From Agrobacterium tumefaciens (GTDB lineage Bacteria; Pseudomonadota; Alphaproteobacteria; Rhizobiales; Rhizobiaceae): a stretch of DNA of 64,000 nt. Shown here piece by piece: positions 53,932-63,324 of the stretch. The notes beneath the pieces were generated by a model, which worked only from the letters and a program-made list of their open reading frames with translations, ran no database searches and was not told where the DNA came from. The stretch is from the NCBI RefSeq assembly GCF_005221325.1, contig NZ_CP039891.1, positions 62,001 to 126,000 on the forward strand, written 5' to 3'. Both the position numbers and the translations under genes were made by a program. Numbering within the stretch: the first letter of the stretch is position 1; the number at the start of each line of letters is the position of its first letter.

Positions 53932-54708
53932 TCACTGATTGGACAATACGCGGCCCAGTAGCTCGCGACGCAGGTCGAGAAACGCAGGTTCAGAGCGCGT
54001 TTCGATCTGATGCCTTGGTCTTGGGAGATCGACGGGGACATCGAGTTGGACACCGCCACCATTGGGAGCGAGAACGATCACCCGATCTGAGAGGTACAGC
54101 GCCTCTTCGATGTCATGAGTGACAAAGACAACCGTCAGGTGATGGTCTTTCCAAACCTTGAGGAGCAGATCCTGCAGCGTTGCCCGGCTCAATGCATCGA
54201 CCGCAGAAAAAGGCTCATCCAGCAGCAAGACCTTCGGGTTGGAAGCGAGTGCCCGGGCAATCGCGACACGTTGCTGCATCCCCCCCGATAGCTCTGCCGG
54301 ATACCGCTCGCTGATACCGGCAAGCCCCACCTCTGCAAGCTTCTCTTCTACGAGCCCAGGGAAGTCGGCGCTCCTGGGCCGTGAACCATATGCGTGTCGG
54401 AGTCCAAACCTGATGTTGGCACCAACCGTCTTCCATGGAAGAAGCGATTCGCTAAAATTTTGAAACAGATAGCGGACGCTGGCTGGCGGTCGGATGATCG
54501 GGTCATTGCTGATGGTCGCCACCCCGGAAGAAGGCGATTCGAGACCCGCAAGCAAGCGAAGCAGCGTGGACTTGCCACATCCTGATCGACCGACAACCGA
54601 GACAAAGGCGCCATCGGCTATCGTCAAGGAGACAGGAGAAAGACCGGTAATAGCTTCTCCTCGGGCGCTCCGATAGGTTTTGCTGACGGCGGACACGGCA
54701 ATCGTCAT
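53932..54708 (-). CDS. ABC transporter ATPase, SsuB/TauB-like
   Basis: 258 residues. Walker A GRSGCGKST near residue 40, Q-loop YLFQNFSESLLPW, signature LSGGMQQRVA, Walker B VLLLDEPFSAVDAL, H-loop FVTHDIEEAL. The LPW after the Q-loop and short length are typical of the nitrate/sulfonate/taurine class. It starts nine bases after the monooxygenase stop. Confidence 0.93.
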   Translation of the reverse strand: MTIAVSAVSKTYRSARGEAITGLSPVSLTIADGAFVSVVGRSGCGKSTLLRLLAGLESPSSGVATISNDPIIRPPASVRYLFQNFSESLLPWKTVGANIRFGLRHAYGSRPRSADFPGLVEEKLAEVGLAGISERYPAELSGGMQQRVAIARALASNPKVLLLDEPFSAVDALSRATLQDLLLKVWKDHHLTVVFVTHDIEEALYLSDRVIVLAPNGGGVQLDVPVDLPRPRHQIETRSEPAFLDLRRELLGRVLSNQ

Positions 54709-54717
54709 CTGCGCCCC

Positions 54718-56085
54718 CTACTCCGCCGCGACAAGGCCGGCTGCTTCCGAGAACCGGTTTGCAGGGCGCGTGATGCCAAGATGGCCGCGCAACGTCTCGG
54801 CTTCATACGAGGTCTTTTGAATGCCAAGGCGCTGCAGCTCGGGAACGACAAGATCGACGAATGCGTCGAGAGGTGTTCGGGCGTAAGGTGGGAAAAGTTT
54901 CACTCCATCGAATGCCCGCGCCTCGAAATTTTCCGCTATCCAGTTCGCGATCTTCTTGCCACTTCCAACCACCGGAGGCTGGTTTAAATGCCCTTTGTTG
55001 GAGATGTAGTGGAAGAGATCGAGGAGCGAGACGTTCTCGTCCCCGAAGGCCGCCAGCGCGGTCCGAAGCCACTGGTGCTTATCGAGATCTCCAGCATCGA
55101 GGACGTCGACAACCTTTTCCCGGGAATTGATCGACGCGATGTCCTTGCCGACAAGGGCCGAAACCTGGGTCGGGACATATTGGGAAACAACAAGATCCTG
55201 CACTTCGCGGAATTTACGGTGTGCTTCTGCGTCCGTCCCGCCGACGAAGAACGTAATGCCAGGGATGACGAAGAAGGTGTCTGGATCCCGGCCGAACGGC
55301 TGCAGATAGCTTTTCACCTTTTTATAGTATTCGATGTTCCATTCGGTCGAAACAAACGGACTGAAACGAATATCCGCGAACTCTCCGCCATACTGGAAGG
55401 ATGCTTCCGAGCCGCCAGCATGAATGACCGGGATATGTCCCTGCGGAGGGCGCGGGAGGTTGAGCGGGCCACGAACCGAGAAGTGGTCGCCCTTGAAATC
55501 GATCGTGTGAGCTTTGGACGGGTCGATAAATTTTCCGGCTGATCGGTCGTCGAGAAAATACCCATCTTCCCAACTGTCGCTCAAACCATTGATGATCGAG
55601 ATGAACTCGCGCGCCCTTCGATATTTTTCATCACCAGAGATGTGCTTGATCTGTCCGTAGTTCTGGGCAGGTCCGTCGACGCCTTCGAGACCTGTAACAA
55701 TGTTGAGGCCCGCCCGGCCATTGCTCAGGTGATCGAGTGAAACGATCGCACGTGCCGTATCGTAGGGATCTTGATAGGAGCTGTTGACAGTGACGACGAG
55801 GCCGACATTGCGCGTGATTGCTGCGACGTACGAGGCCACTGTGAATCCTTCAAGCTTGAAGACGTCATTGTGCCAGAAGCCCTGCGCATCAGGGGTGCTC
55901 GATATCGCATTCCCCATGAAGTAATAGTCGAACACCCCGCGCTCAACCGCACGTGCCGTATCGGCGAGATAAACCGGATCTACAGTTCCGTTATTGAAAG
56001 CCTCCGGAAGACGCCATGCGCTGGCGTGTCTGCCGGTTGGCCAGGCGGAATAGGCGAGCTTCAATCTACGCTTGCTGGTGCTCAT
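54718..56085 (-). CDS. Flavin-dependent monooxygenase, NtaA/SnaA/DszA type
   Basis: 455 residues, (beta/alpha)8 luciferase-like monooxygenase. Typical blocks: RLKLAYSAWPTGRHASAWR (AWPTGRHASAWR), FDYYFMGNA, ITRNVGLVVTVNSSYQDPY and NIVTG. The group uses FMNH2 from a separate reductase to oxidise sulfones, sulfides or aminopolycarboxylates. No flavin reductase gene is seen nearby, so one encoded elsewhere is needed. Its place between sulfonate-type transport genes and two sulfurtransferases argues for desulfurisation of an organosulfur compound. Confidence 0.9.
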   Translation of the reverse strand: MSTSKRRLKLAYSAWPTGRHASAWRLPEAFNNGTVDPVYLADTARAVERGVFDYYFMGNAISSTPDAQGFWHNDVFKLEGFTVASYVAAITRNVGLVVTVNSSYQDPYDTARAIVSLDHLSNGRAGLNIVTGLEGVDGPAQNYGQIKHISGDEKYRRAREFISIINGLSDSWEDGYFLDDRSAGKFIDPSKAHTIDFKGDHFSVRGPLNLPRPPQGHIPVIHAGGSEASFQYGGEFADIRFSPFVSTEWNIEYYKKVKSYLQPFGRDPDTFFVIPGITFFVGGTDAEAHRKFREVQDLVVSQYVPTQVSALVGKDIASINSREKVVDVLDAGDLDKHQWLRTALAAFGDENVSLLDLFHYISNKGHLNQPPVVGSGKKIANWIAENFEARAFDGVKLFPPYARTPLDAFVDLVVPELQRLGIQKTSYEAETLRGHLGITRPANRFSEAAGLVAAE

Positions 56086-56108
56086 GGTTGTTTCTCCACC
56101 TTCAGCGT

Positions 56109-57101
56109 TTAATTCTTGGCAGTCGCGAAGATGTGCTTGTCCAAATCGACATCACCTGGAACGTTCGCATACTGGCTGCCGACGGCGATCCAGGCTTTGA
56201 GCTTGTCGAGGTCCACCGGCTTCTCGTATCCGAAATACTCGGTTGCGGCCTCCAGAATGCCTGGCGTCTCCTTGTCGAGCGCGCGCAGATCGATCTTTGT
56301 TTGGCTCTTTACATATTCTGCCTGCTCGTCCTTGGACAAACCGCGGTACCATATTTCGGTTTCGCGCAATGCGTCGGTGAAACGTTTCGCTGCGTCGCTG
56401 TTCTTTTCGTACCAGGCAGCCGTCGCCCACCAGCCGGCAATCGGCGAACCGTCGGCAATCTTCAGACCGCGCGTGTTAGTCTCGCCAACGGTACGGAACC
56501 CGAATTGAGCAATCCATTTGTACGCATTGACAGCGGACGATGTGAAAAAGGCGTCAGCCTGACCGCTTTGGAGAACCGCACCGAATGAGGTCTGATCCGG
56601 AACGATCGTGAACTTGACCTTTGAAGGATCTCCGCCCTGGGCGCTAACAATGGATGACGCGATGACCTTGAACTGCGGCGGAGCGCCGAGCGCAATGTTT
56701 TTGCCCTCGAGATCTTTCACCGTTTTGATGGCGCTATCCGGCTTTACCAGGATGAACTGGAACGGGCTAAGGCCGTTGTGGGGAGCGACAAACCCGATAT
56801 CGAAGCCGTTCTTGATCGAGGAAAGACCCGCAAAAATGTCGGCATATCCAATGTCTGCGGAGCCGTTCACCGTGGCAGTGATGTTATTGGTGCCTGTCGC
56901 AAGCTCGCTGATCTCTAGCTTCACCCCATGTTTTGCGAATATCCCCTCCGCAATACCTGCCCGAAAATCCTGGGGCATGACTGAACCTGAGACGGCCGAT
57001 ATCTTCAAAGTGAGCGGGGTTTCGTCGGCCGCGTAAACACCGCCGCCCGCGACTGTAAAGATCGAGGCGGCGATAAGAACCGCCCGCGTGGTCATAAGCA
57101 T
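56109..57101 (-). CDS. ABC transporter substrate-binding protein, SsuA/NMT1-like
   Basis: 330 residues. Signal peptide about residues 1-24 (hydrophobic core, ending VYAAD). The SsuA/NMT1 fold is seen in RAGIAEGIFAKHGVKLEIS, TATVNGSADIGYADIFAG and DLEGKNIALGAPPQFK, with QSGQADAFFTSSAVNAYK (core QADAFFTSSAVNAYK). Binds the substrate of the downstream permease and ATPase. The gene follows an AT-rich 187-base gap, the best place for the main promoter of the five genes downstream. Confidence 0.9.
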   Translation of the reverse strand: MLMTTRAVLIAASIFTVAGGGVYAADETPLTLKISAVSGSVMPQDFRAGIAEGIFAKHGVKLEISELATGTNNITATVNGSADIGYADIFAGLSSIKNGFDIGFVAPHNGLSPFQFILVKPDSAIKTVKDLEGKNIALGAPPQFKVIASSIVSAQGGDPSKVKFTIVPDQTSFGAVLQSGQADAFFTSSAVNAYKWIAQFGFRTVGETNTRGLKIADGSPIAGWWATAAWYEKNSDAAKRFTDALRETEIWYRGLSKDEQAEYVKSQTKIDLRALDKETPGILEAATEYFGYEKPVDLDKLKAWIAVGSQYANVPGDVDLDKHIFATAKN

Positions 57102-57288
57102 GGTTATATCCTATCGATGATAATCAACATGCTTTGATATTAAATTTTGTAATTAGAATTGTAAAAATCAAATCTATAGATTTTAGTCGAAATTAATAGA
57201 AAAATTGCCCCAACCTAGGTGCGGAACGAGATTCTTCGTCTACAATTCATAGAGAAAGGATCGGTCCGGGACGTCGTCAAATTATATT
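57102..57288. promoter_or_regulatory. AT-rich promoter region inside the sulfur operon, with palindrome
   Basis: 187 bases, clearly more AT-rich than its surroundings. It contains a perfect 14-bp palindrome AAATCTATAGATTT at 57170-57183, and TTAGAATTGTA at 57153-57163. A similar TAGAATTCTA palindrome lies at 58248-58257 before the first sulfurtransferase gene. A sulfur-starvation regulator such as a CysB-type LysR protein is a natural candidate; none is encoded nearby. Confidence 0.45.
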
Positions 57289-58197
57289 TTAGTTTGAATC
57301 GGCTTTGCTTAATCGGCCTGGTCCGGTTTCAAGGGATAAGTCTGGATCAGATATCCACTCGTTTAGGTATCCGTCATATTCTGCGGTGTTCTCGTAACCC
57401 AGAACCTCCAAAGCAAGCGCTCCATAGGTGGATGCAACACCACCTCCGCAATAGGTGATGATCCGTTCCCCGGTGAGCGGCGTTACACCGCGAAAAGTCT
57501 CCGACAGCTGTTTGAAAGGCAGCATCGTATTGTTCTGCGGATCAATCAGCTTGGTGAACGGCAGATTGCTGCTGGAAGGAATATGGCCCGCTCGGGCGCG
57601 AACCGAAATCTCTCCCGAGAAATCGTCCGGCTGGAGCAGGCAGATCAAGGTCCCCTCCGCTCGTCCCGTCGAAAGTGTGACGACCTCCTCTTTGTGCGCC
57701 CATGGTTTTTCCTCGTTTTCGATGCGATAAACAGTACGCTCGAAGCGCGGAAGCCCCGTGTCCAGTCGACCACCCTGAGCCTGATATCGCTTCAGTCCGC
57801 CGTCGAGAACACTGACCTTTTCATGGCCAAGCGTTCGGAAGACCCACCACAGTCGCGCCGCCCATTGTCCGGCGAGCGCATCGTAGGTGATGACGTGAAC
57901 ATTGGGCCGAAGTCCAAGTTTTCCAGCCGCCTCCTCAAATTGGGCGGCTGTCGGTCGTGTGAATGATAGCGAGGACGCCGGATCGGAGAATTCGGTAAAC
58001 AGGTCAGCAAAACGAGCGCCCGGAATGTGGCCCTTCTCGAGGAAATGATCGAGGCCGGATCTGAATTCGCCCCTCGCCGATCCAGAGGGTGCTGGATCGA
58101 GGAAGACGCTTGCGTCCAAAACAACGACGTCCGCCTCATTGGTGTGCGCCATGAGCCACTCGACCGAGACGAGGGGGGGAACCCGCTTTGCAATCAA
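57289..58197 (-). CDS. Sulfurtransferase, two rhodanese domains (copy 2)
   Basis: 302 residues; the start is a TTG with AAGGA upstream, or possibly a later codon. Two rhodanese domains: DVVVLDASVFLD in the first, and the active-site loop TYCGGGVAST with catalytic Cys near residue 250 in the second. It is related to copy 1 at 52.2 kb but differs throughout, so it is not a recent duplication. It opens the organosulfur gene series and may pass sulfur from the released product to acceptors. Confidence 0.87.
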   Translation of the reverse strand: MIAKRVPPLVSVEWLMAHTNEADVVVLDASVFLDPAPSGSARGEFRSGLDHFLEKGHIPGARFADLFTEFSDPASSLSFTRPTAAQFEEAAGKLGLRPNVHVITYDALAGQWAARLWWVFRTLGHEKVSVLDGGLKRYQAQGGRLDTGLPRFERTVYRIENEEKPWAHKEEVVTLSTGRAEGTLICLLQPDDFSGEISVRARAGHIPSSSNLPFTKLIDPQNNTMLPFKQLSETFRGVTPLTGERIITYCGGGVASTYGALALEVLGYENTAEYDGYLNEWISDPDLSLETGPGRLSKADSN

Positions 58198-58358
58198 GAC
58201 TATATTTCCTTAGGTCCCAGAGACTTTACCGACGTGTTTTTCGAAGCTAGAATTCTAACTAGAAAAATGCGATTACATCAAGGCTTCCCGAAGCCCAAAA
58301 GCACAGGAAGCAGGATCAGTGTTCCGCCCGGGAATCAGGATTAGGGATTTGTATTCCG

Positions 58359-58688
58359 TTGAACAAGCGCTATTCAGACGAGCTACGTGATCGTGCGGTG
58401 GCGCTGGTGGACGAACGGCGCCTACGGAATCCGAGAGATCGCACTATTTACCGAGAAGTGGCAGAGAACCTCAAGATCGGAGAACAGTCTCTCAGGCTTT
58501 GGGTGCGGGAATTTGATAGGGAGCGAAACACTCGTATTCCTTCTATCGCGAAAAAGGACGATGACGGCGTCCCTGAGCATGTCGAAGCTGAAATGAACAG
58601 CCTTCGCCGAAAAATTGAAAAATTACAGGCGGAGAACGACGTTCTTAAACGGGCTTTCGTGGTATTTTCCTCAGAGTGGTCAAAGTAA
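58359..58688 (+). mobile_element. IS3-family transposase OrfA remnant
   Basis: 109 residues from a TTG start: IS3/IS911 OrfA layout with N-terminal HTH (YSDELRDRAVALVDERR), SLRLWVREFDRE and a C-terminal leucine-zipper-like helix (LRRKIEKLQAENDVLKRAF). In a complete IS3 element OrfB with the DDE core would follow, but the next 140 bases hold no such frame and run into another gene. No terminal repeats were found. This is a truncated element at the border between the sulfur and sugar operons. Confidence 0.75.
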
Positions 58689-58825
58689 CAATGCTACCGG
58701 CCGTCTTGTTGGCATGCAGACCCGTGGATCCAGATTTTCGAACTTTCGCTTTGGCGCATTGACACAGCACAGTCACTTTTGCACGGAGGTCTACAGTCGA
58801 GGAAGCATATCAGCAGGGTACGCCG

Positions 58826-59719
58826 CTAAAGTCTGTAGAAGCGCTCGGCATTATCGTGAAACAACGCGAGTCGCTCATTTACCGAATAGCCAGCTGTGAT
58901 AGTACGGAAGGCGTCGAAAATCCGGTCATAGCTCGAGAACAGCTTGTCCACGGGGAAATTTGAGGCGAACATGCATCGTTCAACGCTGAAAGCCTCGATG
59001 GCTGTCTCCACATAAGGCCGGAACTCCTCAGTCGTCCAAGTACAGTTGCCCATTCCAAGGCCCGAAATTTTGCAAGCGATATTGGGGGCTGCGGACAGTC
59101 TTTCCATCGCCAGGCGCCAGCCGCCGAAATGGTCAGGGCCATCCACCTGCATGCCCGTATGGTTAAGGATGATCTGAACGTCGGGAAAGTCGGCGGCCAG
59201 ATCGACAAACTCGTCCATCTGCCAGTAATAGAGCTGCAGATCGAAACTCAGCTCGCGCTTCGCCAATTCGCGGAAGCCGTTGCGCCATTCAGGCGTTCGG
59301 CTGACTTCCGGTTCCGTCAGGTAGGTTTTAGCCGCGTCGTGATGAAAATTCATCGATTGCCGGATGCCGCGGAAATTGGCGTATTGCATGTGCTCGTCCA
59401 GCAGATCGCCGACATCGCGCTTGCGCAGGTCGGCATATCCCACGATCCCGTGCGGGAACCCATGCCTGTCGGCAACTTGTTGCAACCACCGGGTTTCCCC
59501 AGCCGGATCCTTCGGGTCGTATCCGACATCCAGATGGACCGCCTTGACGAGGTTCTGCCCGCGGGCATCCGCCAGAAAATCGGCGATAAGGTAGGTTTTG
59601 TTGATCGCGGTATAGTCCCCGAAGGCGGACGGTTTTACGCCGTCGGAAAGCCAAGGGTAATAGTTGTTGTCGAGGTCCCAAAGATGGAAATGTGGGTCGA
59701 CGATCGGCAAGTCATCCAT
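58826..59719 (-). CDS. Amidohydrolase-2 family hydrolase (sugar-lactonase-like)
   Basis: 297 residues, metal-dependent TIM barrel of the COG3618 type. The N-terminal IVDPHFHLWDL gives the HxH motif, with a His in LNHTGMQ near residue 170 and Asp in SNFPVDK near residue 265. Relatives hydrolyse L-fucono- or L-rhamnono-lactones or 2-pyrone-4,6-dicarboxylate. Being behind an RbsB-type binding protein (65 bases) it may act on a sugar lactone, which is an inference. Last gene of the right-hand operon. Confidence 0.85.
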   Translation of the reverse strand: MDDLPIVDPHFHLWDLDNNYYPWLSDGVKPSAFGDYTAINKTYLIADFLADARGQNLVKAVHLDVGYDPKDPAGETRWLQQVADRHGFPHGIVGYADLRKRDVGDLLDEHMQYANFRGIRQSMNFHHDAAKTYLTEPEVSRTPEWRNGFRELAKRELSFDLQLYYWQMDEFVDLAADFPDVQIILNHTGMQVDGPDHFGGWRLAMERLSAAPNIACKISGLGMGNCTWTTEEFRPYVETAIEAFSVERCMFASNFPVDKLFSSYDRIFDAFRTITAGYSVNERLALFHDNAERFYRL

Positions 59720-59784
59720 GATTGCATATCCAGTAGATGTTGAAACGGTAGCGGGCGGGGATAAACACCGCGCCCGCGAAGAGA

Positions 59785-60765
59785 TTATTTGGAAGGCGGG
59801 AATACGCGGGCAATCACCTTTTTGGCGTCGTCGGAATCGACCTTGTCTGCTGTCACGAGAGGCATGACCAGCGCAAGATCCTTCTTGACCGGCGCTCCCG
59901 TCATCGCATTGAAGACCTGTTGCGTACCGTCGATGCCCTGCCCGACGGCTTCCTGGAAAAAGATCCCCTGGATAGCGTTGGACCTCAGTAATGCGATCGT
60001 CGTCGGGCTGCCATCGGCAACCGCAACACCCACCTTGCCTGTAAGGCCGCGGGTCTGCAGCACCTTGGCGGCGCCTGTGCCTGCCTCGTCATACATGCCG
60101 TAAATGGCCTTGATGTCCGGGTGGGCGGTCATCATGTCGTTGGCCTGGGTCACGGCCTCGTTGACGGTCAGTCCGCGTGTCTCGAGCATCTGCGCCAGCT
60201 TGCAACCATCCGCCTGAAAGGCCTCCTGTGCGCCCTTCAGATATTTCTGGGCGTTTTCCCGATCCTGTGGCAGGGACAGCATACCCACTTGATCGCCACC
60301 TCGCTCCTTGGCAAGTTTGCACACGAAGCTGCCTTGGGCTTTGCCGGTCTCGTAGTTGTTCGCCGTCACGGACGACGTGTAGTCTACCTGGCCGGGTTGC
60401 GGACCAATACCCGCGAATGCGATCGGAATGTTCTGCGATTTCAGATAGGCAAGCAGCGGAGGCGTGCTGGTCGAGCTGACAGGTCCGATGACGATCGCAT
60501 CCACGCCCTTTGTCACCGCCGTGCGCGCGTTGTCCATCTGCTTTGCCGGCGAGTTTTCCGATGTATATTCGACATAGTCCATGCCGAGTTCCTCGGCCTT
60601 CTGCTTGACGCCGTAACCGACCCATTGCCAGTAGGAAATGTCCAGCGACGGTGCCAGATAGGCGACGGTTTTCTTGTCCTGTGCCTGCGCGCCGCCGCTT
60701 GCCAGACCGATCGCCAATACAATGCCTGCAGCGAGCGCCAGGCGGCGTTTTCCCGTATTTTTCAT
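59785..60765 (-). CDS. Sugar ABC transporter substrate-binding protein, RbsB-like
   Basis: 326 residues from the ATG at 60765, which has AGGAGG nine to ten bases upstream. Signal peptide about residues 1-27 (ending GGAQAQ). Type-I periplasmic-binding-protein fold: [16 protein letters not shown], the conserved [10 protein letters not shown] strand and a late [13 protein letters not shown]. It collects a sugar or polyol for the RbsC-like permease. 45 bases separate it from the permease gene upstream. Confidence 0.9.
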   Translation of the reverse strand: MKNTGKRRLALAAGIVLAIGLASGGAQAQDKKTVAYLAPSLDISYWQWVGYGVKQKAEELGMDYVEYTSENSPAKQMDNARTAVTKGVDAIVIGPVSSTSTPPLLAYLKSQNIPIAFAGIGPQPGQVDYTSSVTANNYETGKAQGSFVCKLAKERGGDQVGMLSLPQDRENAQKYLKGAQEAFQADGCKLAQMLETRGLTVNEAVTQANDMMTAHPDIKAIYGMYDEAGTGAAKVLQTRGLTGKVGVAVADGSPTTIALLRSNAIQGIFFQEAVGQGIDGTQQVFNAMTGAPVKKDLALVMPLVTADKVDSDDAKKVIARVFPPSK

Positions 60766-60810
60766 TTCAGTTCCTCCTCCCAAGGCCCGGGACATTCCGG
60801 TCCAAACCAT

Positions 60811-61821
60811 TTAACGAAAACCGCGTCGCGCCTTGCCGAAGCGATCGATCAGGACCGCCGTCAAGATCGCAAGACCCGTGACCGAACCCTGCCAAAAACT
60901 GTTGATACCGATGAGATTGACGCCATTCTGGATCACGGTGATCATCAGGGCGCCGAGCACCGCACCGACAGCCGTTCCCGTGCCTCCCAAAAGGCTAGCC
61001 CCGCCGATCACGACGGCCGCGATCGCCTGCAGCATCAGGCTCGCGCCGGCGGTTGATTCCGCGTTGAGGATGTAGGAGATCGTCAGCAGCCCGGAAAAGG
61101 ATGCGAGAAGAGACGAGGCCACATAGGCGAAGAACTTTGTCCGTTTGACCGGAATGCCCAATAGATAGGCCGCGGTTGAACTGCTGCCGACCGCATAGAA
61201 CCAGCGGCCCGCCACCATCTTCTTGAGGAACAGCTCGATGACGATCAGGAAAACGACGCAGAACAGGATATAGTTCGGGACGCTCGGTATAAGGCTGCCG
61301 CTGTTTAGCAGCCAGAAATCCGGATCGCCGATCGGCATCGAACGGCCGTTGGTGACGATAAATGCCAGCGATCCGGCAATCGCAAAAGTGACCAGAGTGA
61401 CCACGAAGGGCGCAAGCCCGACAATCGTCACCAGAAAACCGTTGATAGACCCGAATATCAGTCCGACACCAAGCCCGAAGGATGCGGCTGCAACCCCGCC
61501 GAAACCCTGCGCCATGGCCTGTGCCGTCACCATGCCGGTGAGCGAAAAGACCGATCCGACGGACAGATCGATGCCGCCGGTAATAACGACCAGAAGCACG
61601 CCGAGCGACATGATGATAAGCGGAGCGCCGGCCTGGGTGATGTTGGCGAAATTCCCCCAGCTGAGGGCCTGGGGTACCTGTGACCCGACGGCAAGCGCCA
61701 CCAGCACGATCGCAAGCGCGATGGCAATTTCGGTTCGATAAGTGCCGAACAGGCTTTCCCGATGCTTCACCGCCGCATGCTGCGTGGGCTCGGCCGGAAC
61801 TCTTTCTGGCGCGTATGTCAT
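60811..61821 (-). CDS. Sugar ABC transporter permease, RbsC-like
   Basis: 336 residues from the ATG at 61821, which overlaps the ATPase stop in an ATGA; the longer open frame (to 62187) is an artefact of the overlapping gene. Eight to ten hydrophobic segments. The family signature is GGIDLSVGSVFSLTGMV near residue 90, followed by NGFLVTIVGLAPFVVTL. Forms the membrane channel with the RbsA-like ATPase. Confidence 0.92.
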   Translation of the reverse strand: MTYAPERVPAEPTQHAAVKHRESLFGTYRTEIAIALAIVLVALAVGSQVPQALSWGNFANITQAGAPLIIMSLGVLLVVITGGIDLSVGSVFSLTGMVTAQAMAQGFGGVAAASFGLGVGLIFGSINGFLVTIVGLAPFVVTLVTFAIAGSLAFIVTNGRSMPIGDPDFWLLNSGSLIPSVPNYILFCVVFLIVIELFLKKMVAGRWFYAVGSSSTAAYLLGIPVKRTKFFAYVASSLLASFSGLLTISYILNAESTAGASLMLQAIAAVVIGGASLLGGTGTAVGAVLGALMITVIQNGVNLIGINSFWQGSVTGLAILTAVLIDRFGKARRGFR

Positions 61822-63314
61822 GCTGCCATTCCCGTCAAATGCGCGAGTGCATCCTCGCTGAGGTTTTCTTTTTCGATGATCCCGGCGCAGAGTCCATCGG
61901 TCTCGAAGGCCATCACCCGGTCGCAGACTTCCAGAAGTTCCGCGTTTTCCGTTGACCACCAGACGATGATCGTGCCGCTGGCAGCCATCTGCCGTATCAA
62001 CTGGTAAATCTCCTTCTTGGTGCCGATATCGACGCCGCGCGTCGGCTCTTCGAGAACGAGAAGGCGTGATGGAACTCCGAGCCAGCGCGCTAAAAGAAGC
62101 TTCTGCTGCGTCCCGCCGCTCAAGGTGCTGGGCAGGTCCCAGATGGAGGCAGCCTTGACCTTGAGTGCATTGATCAGGTCGAGGCATTCCAAACGCTCGG
62201 ACGCACCTGCCAGCATGCCGCCACGCACGATCCGTCTCGAGGCCATCACATTATCGATGATGGGAAGGTCGGCCAAGATGCCCTTGTGGGCGCGGTCGCC
62301 GGATATGAACCCCGACCCTTTCCGCGCCGCATCGCGCGGAGATGCGAATTTTTCGGGCCATCCGGCGCGTGCCACGACCCATCGTTTTGCCTTGGCGGCG
62401 CCAACCAAGGCTTCGATCAGGGTCTGTGGCCCGGCCGGCGCGCCGGCGATACCGAGAACCGTTCCGGCCTCGAGCGACACCTCTAGATCGGCATCTCGGA
62501 TGACCAGCCTATCCGGATGCGCAGGGTCCGGTTTGAACCGGGCGGGTGCCGCAGTCTCCGCCTGCCTTGCGAAGACCTGCCCCATTTTCTCGACGATCAT
62601 GGCGTCGGTCAGGCTGTCGATCGCGGACCGGTCGACCGCGGTCCTGCCGTCACGAATGATGGTGCAAACATCGGCTATTTGCCTGATTTCCTTCATGCGA
62701 TGCGATACGAAGACTACTGCAAGACCCTTTTCGGTCGTCAGCCTGCGCAGGACGGAAAAGAGACGCTGCGTTTCGACCGCAGTCAGGTTGGCGGTCGGCT
62801 CGTCGAGCAGGATAAGCTCCGCGCCGGAGGACAATGCCCGAGCAATCTCGACCATCTGTCCCTGGTGGAGCGTTAGATCACCGACAAGGCTGTGAAGCGA
62901 TGTATCGGCGAACTCCCGATCGATCAGGCAAAGAGCCTCGTGCGCCATGCGCCATGCGCGCTTCCTGTCAAACAGACCGAAACCTTTCGGCAACCGCGGC
63001 AGGATCAGATTTTCTGCAACGGTCAAATGCGGCAGAAGGGCGAGTTCCTGGTGAACCACGGCGACCTTCGAACGCCCCTCCGTTTCGGATAGCAGATTGC
63101 CGGTTGCATCGTGGAATGTGATCTTGCCGGCGTCCTTTGCGGCCAGTCCGGTGATAATCCGGATCATCGTCGACTTGCCGGCGCCATTTCCACCGAGCAG
63201 GGCATGGACTTCGCCGCGTGCGACCGAGAAATCCACTCCCTTGAGAACGGAAGTCGCGCCGTAGGACTTGGTTAGCCGCCTGACGGAAAGAACCGGTTGC
63301 GATTGGTCAGCCAT
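61818..63314 (-). CDS. Sugar ABC transporter ATPase, RbsA-like (two nucleotide-binding domains)
   Basis: 498 residues, two fused ATPase domains as in RbsA/XylG. First domain Walker A GGNGAGKST near residue 42 and Walker B LILLDEPTANL. The second domain has a degenerate Walker A (AGAPAGPQT) and the signature LSGGTQQKLLLARWL, with LLVLEEPTRGVDIG; a weak second site is normal for this class. Begins ten bases after the TRAP permease stop and overlaps the permease gene. Confidence 0.93.
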   Translation of the reverse strand: MADQSQPVLSVRRLTKSYGATSVLKGVDFSVARGEVHALLGGNGAGKSTMIRIITGLAAKDAGKITFHDATGNLLSETEGRSKVAVVHQELALLPHLTVAENLILPRLPKGFGLFDRKRAWRMAHEALCLIDREFADTSLHSLVGDLTLHQGQMVEIARALSSGAELILLDEPTANLTAVETQRLFSVLRRLTTEKGLAVVFVSHRMKEIRQIADVCTIIRDGRTAVDRSAIDSLTDAMIVEKMGQVFARQAETAAPARFKPDPAHPDRLVIRDADLEVSLEAGTVLGIAGAPAGPQTLIEALVGAAKAKRWVVARAGWPEKFASPRDAARKGSGFISGDRAHKGILADLPIIDNVMASRRIVRGGMLAGASERLECLDLINALKVKAASIWDLPSTLSGGTQQKLLLARWLGVPSRLLVLEEPTRGVDIGTKKEIYQLIRQMAASGTIIVWWSTENAELLEVCDRVMAFETDGLCAGIIEKENLSEDALAHLTGMAA

Positions 63315-63324
63315 GACATTCTCC

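Noticed and set aside
60121..61056. 311-residue plus-strand frame opposite the RbsB- and RbsC-like genes
   Set aside because: Spans the intergenic gap of two strong genes and has no recognisable domain.
61822..62187. N-terminal extension of the RbsC-like permease frame
   Set aside because: It overlaps the ATPase gene, has no hydrophobic or family features, and the ATGA at 61818-61821 gives a normal start.
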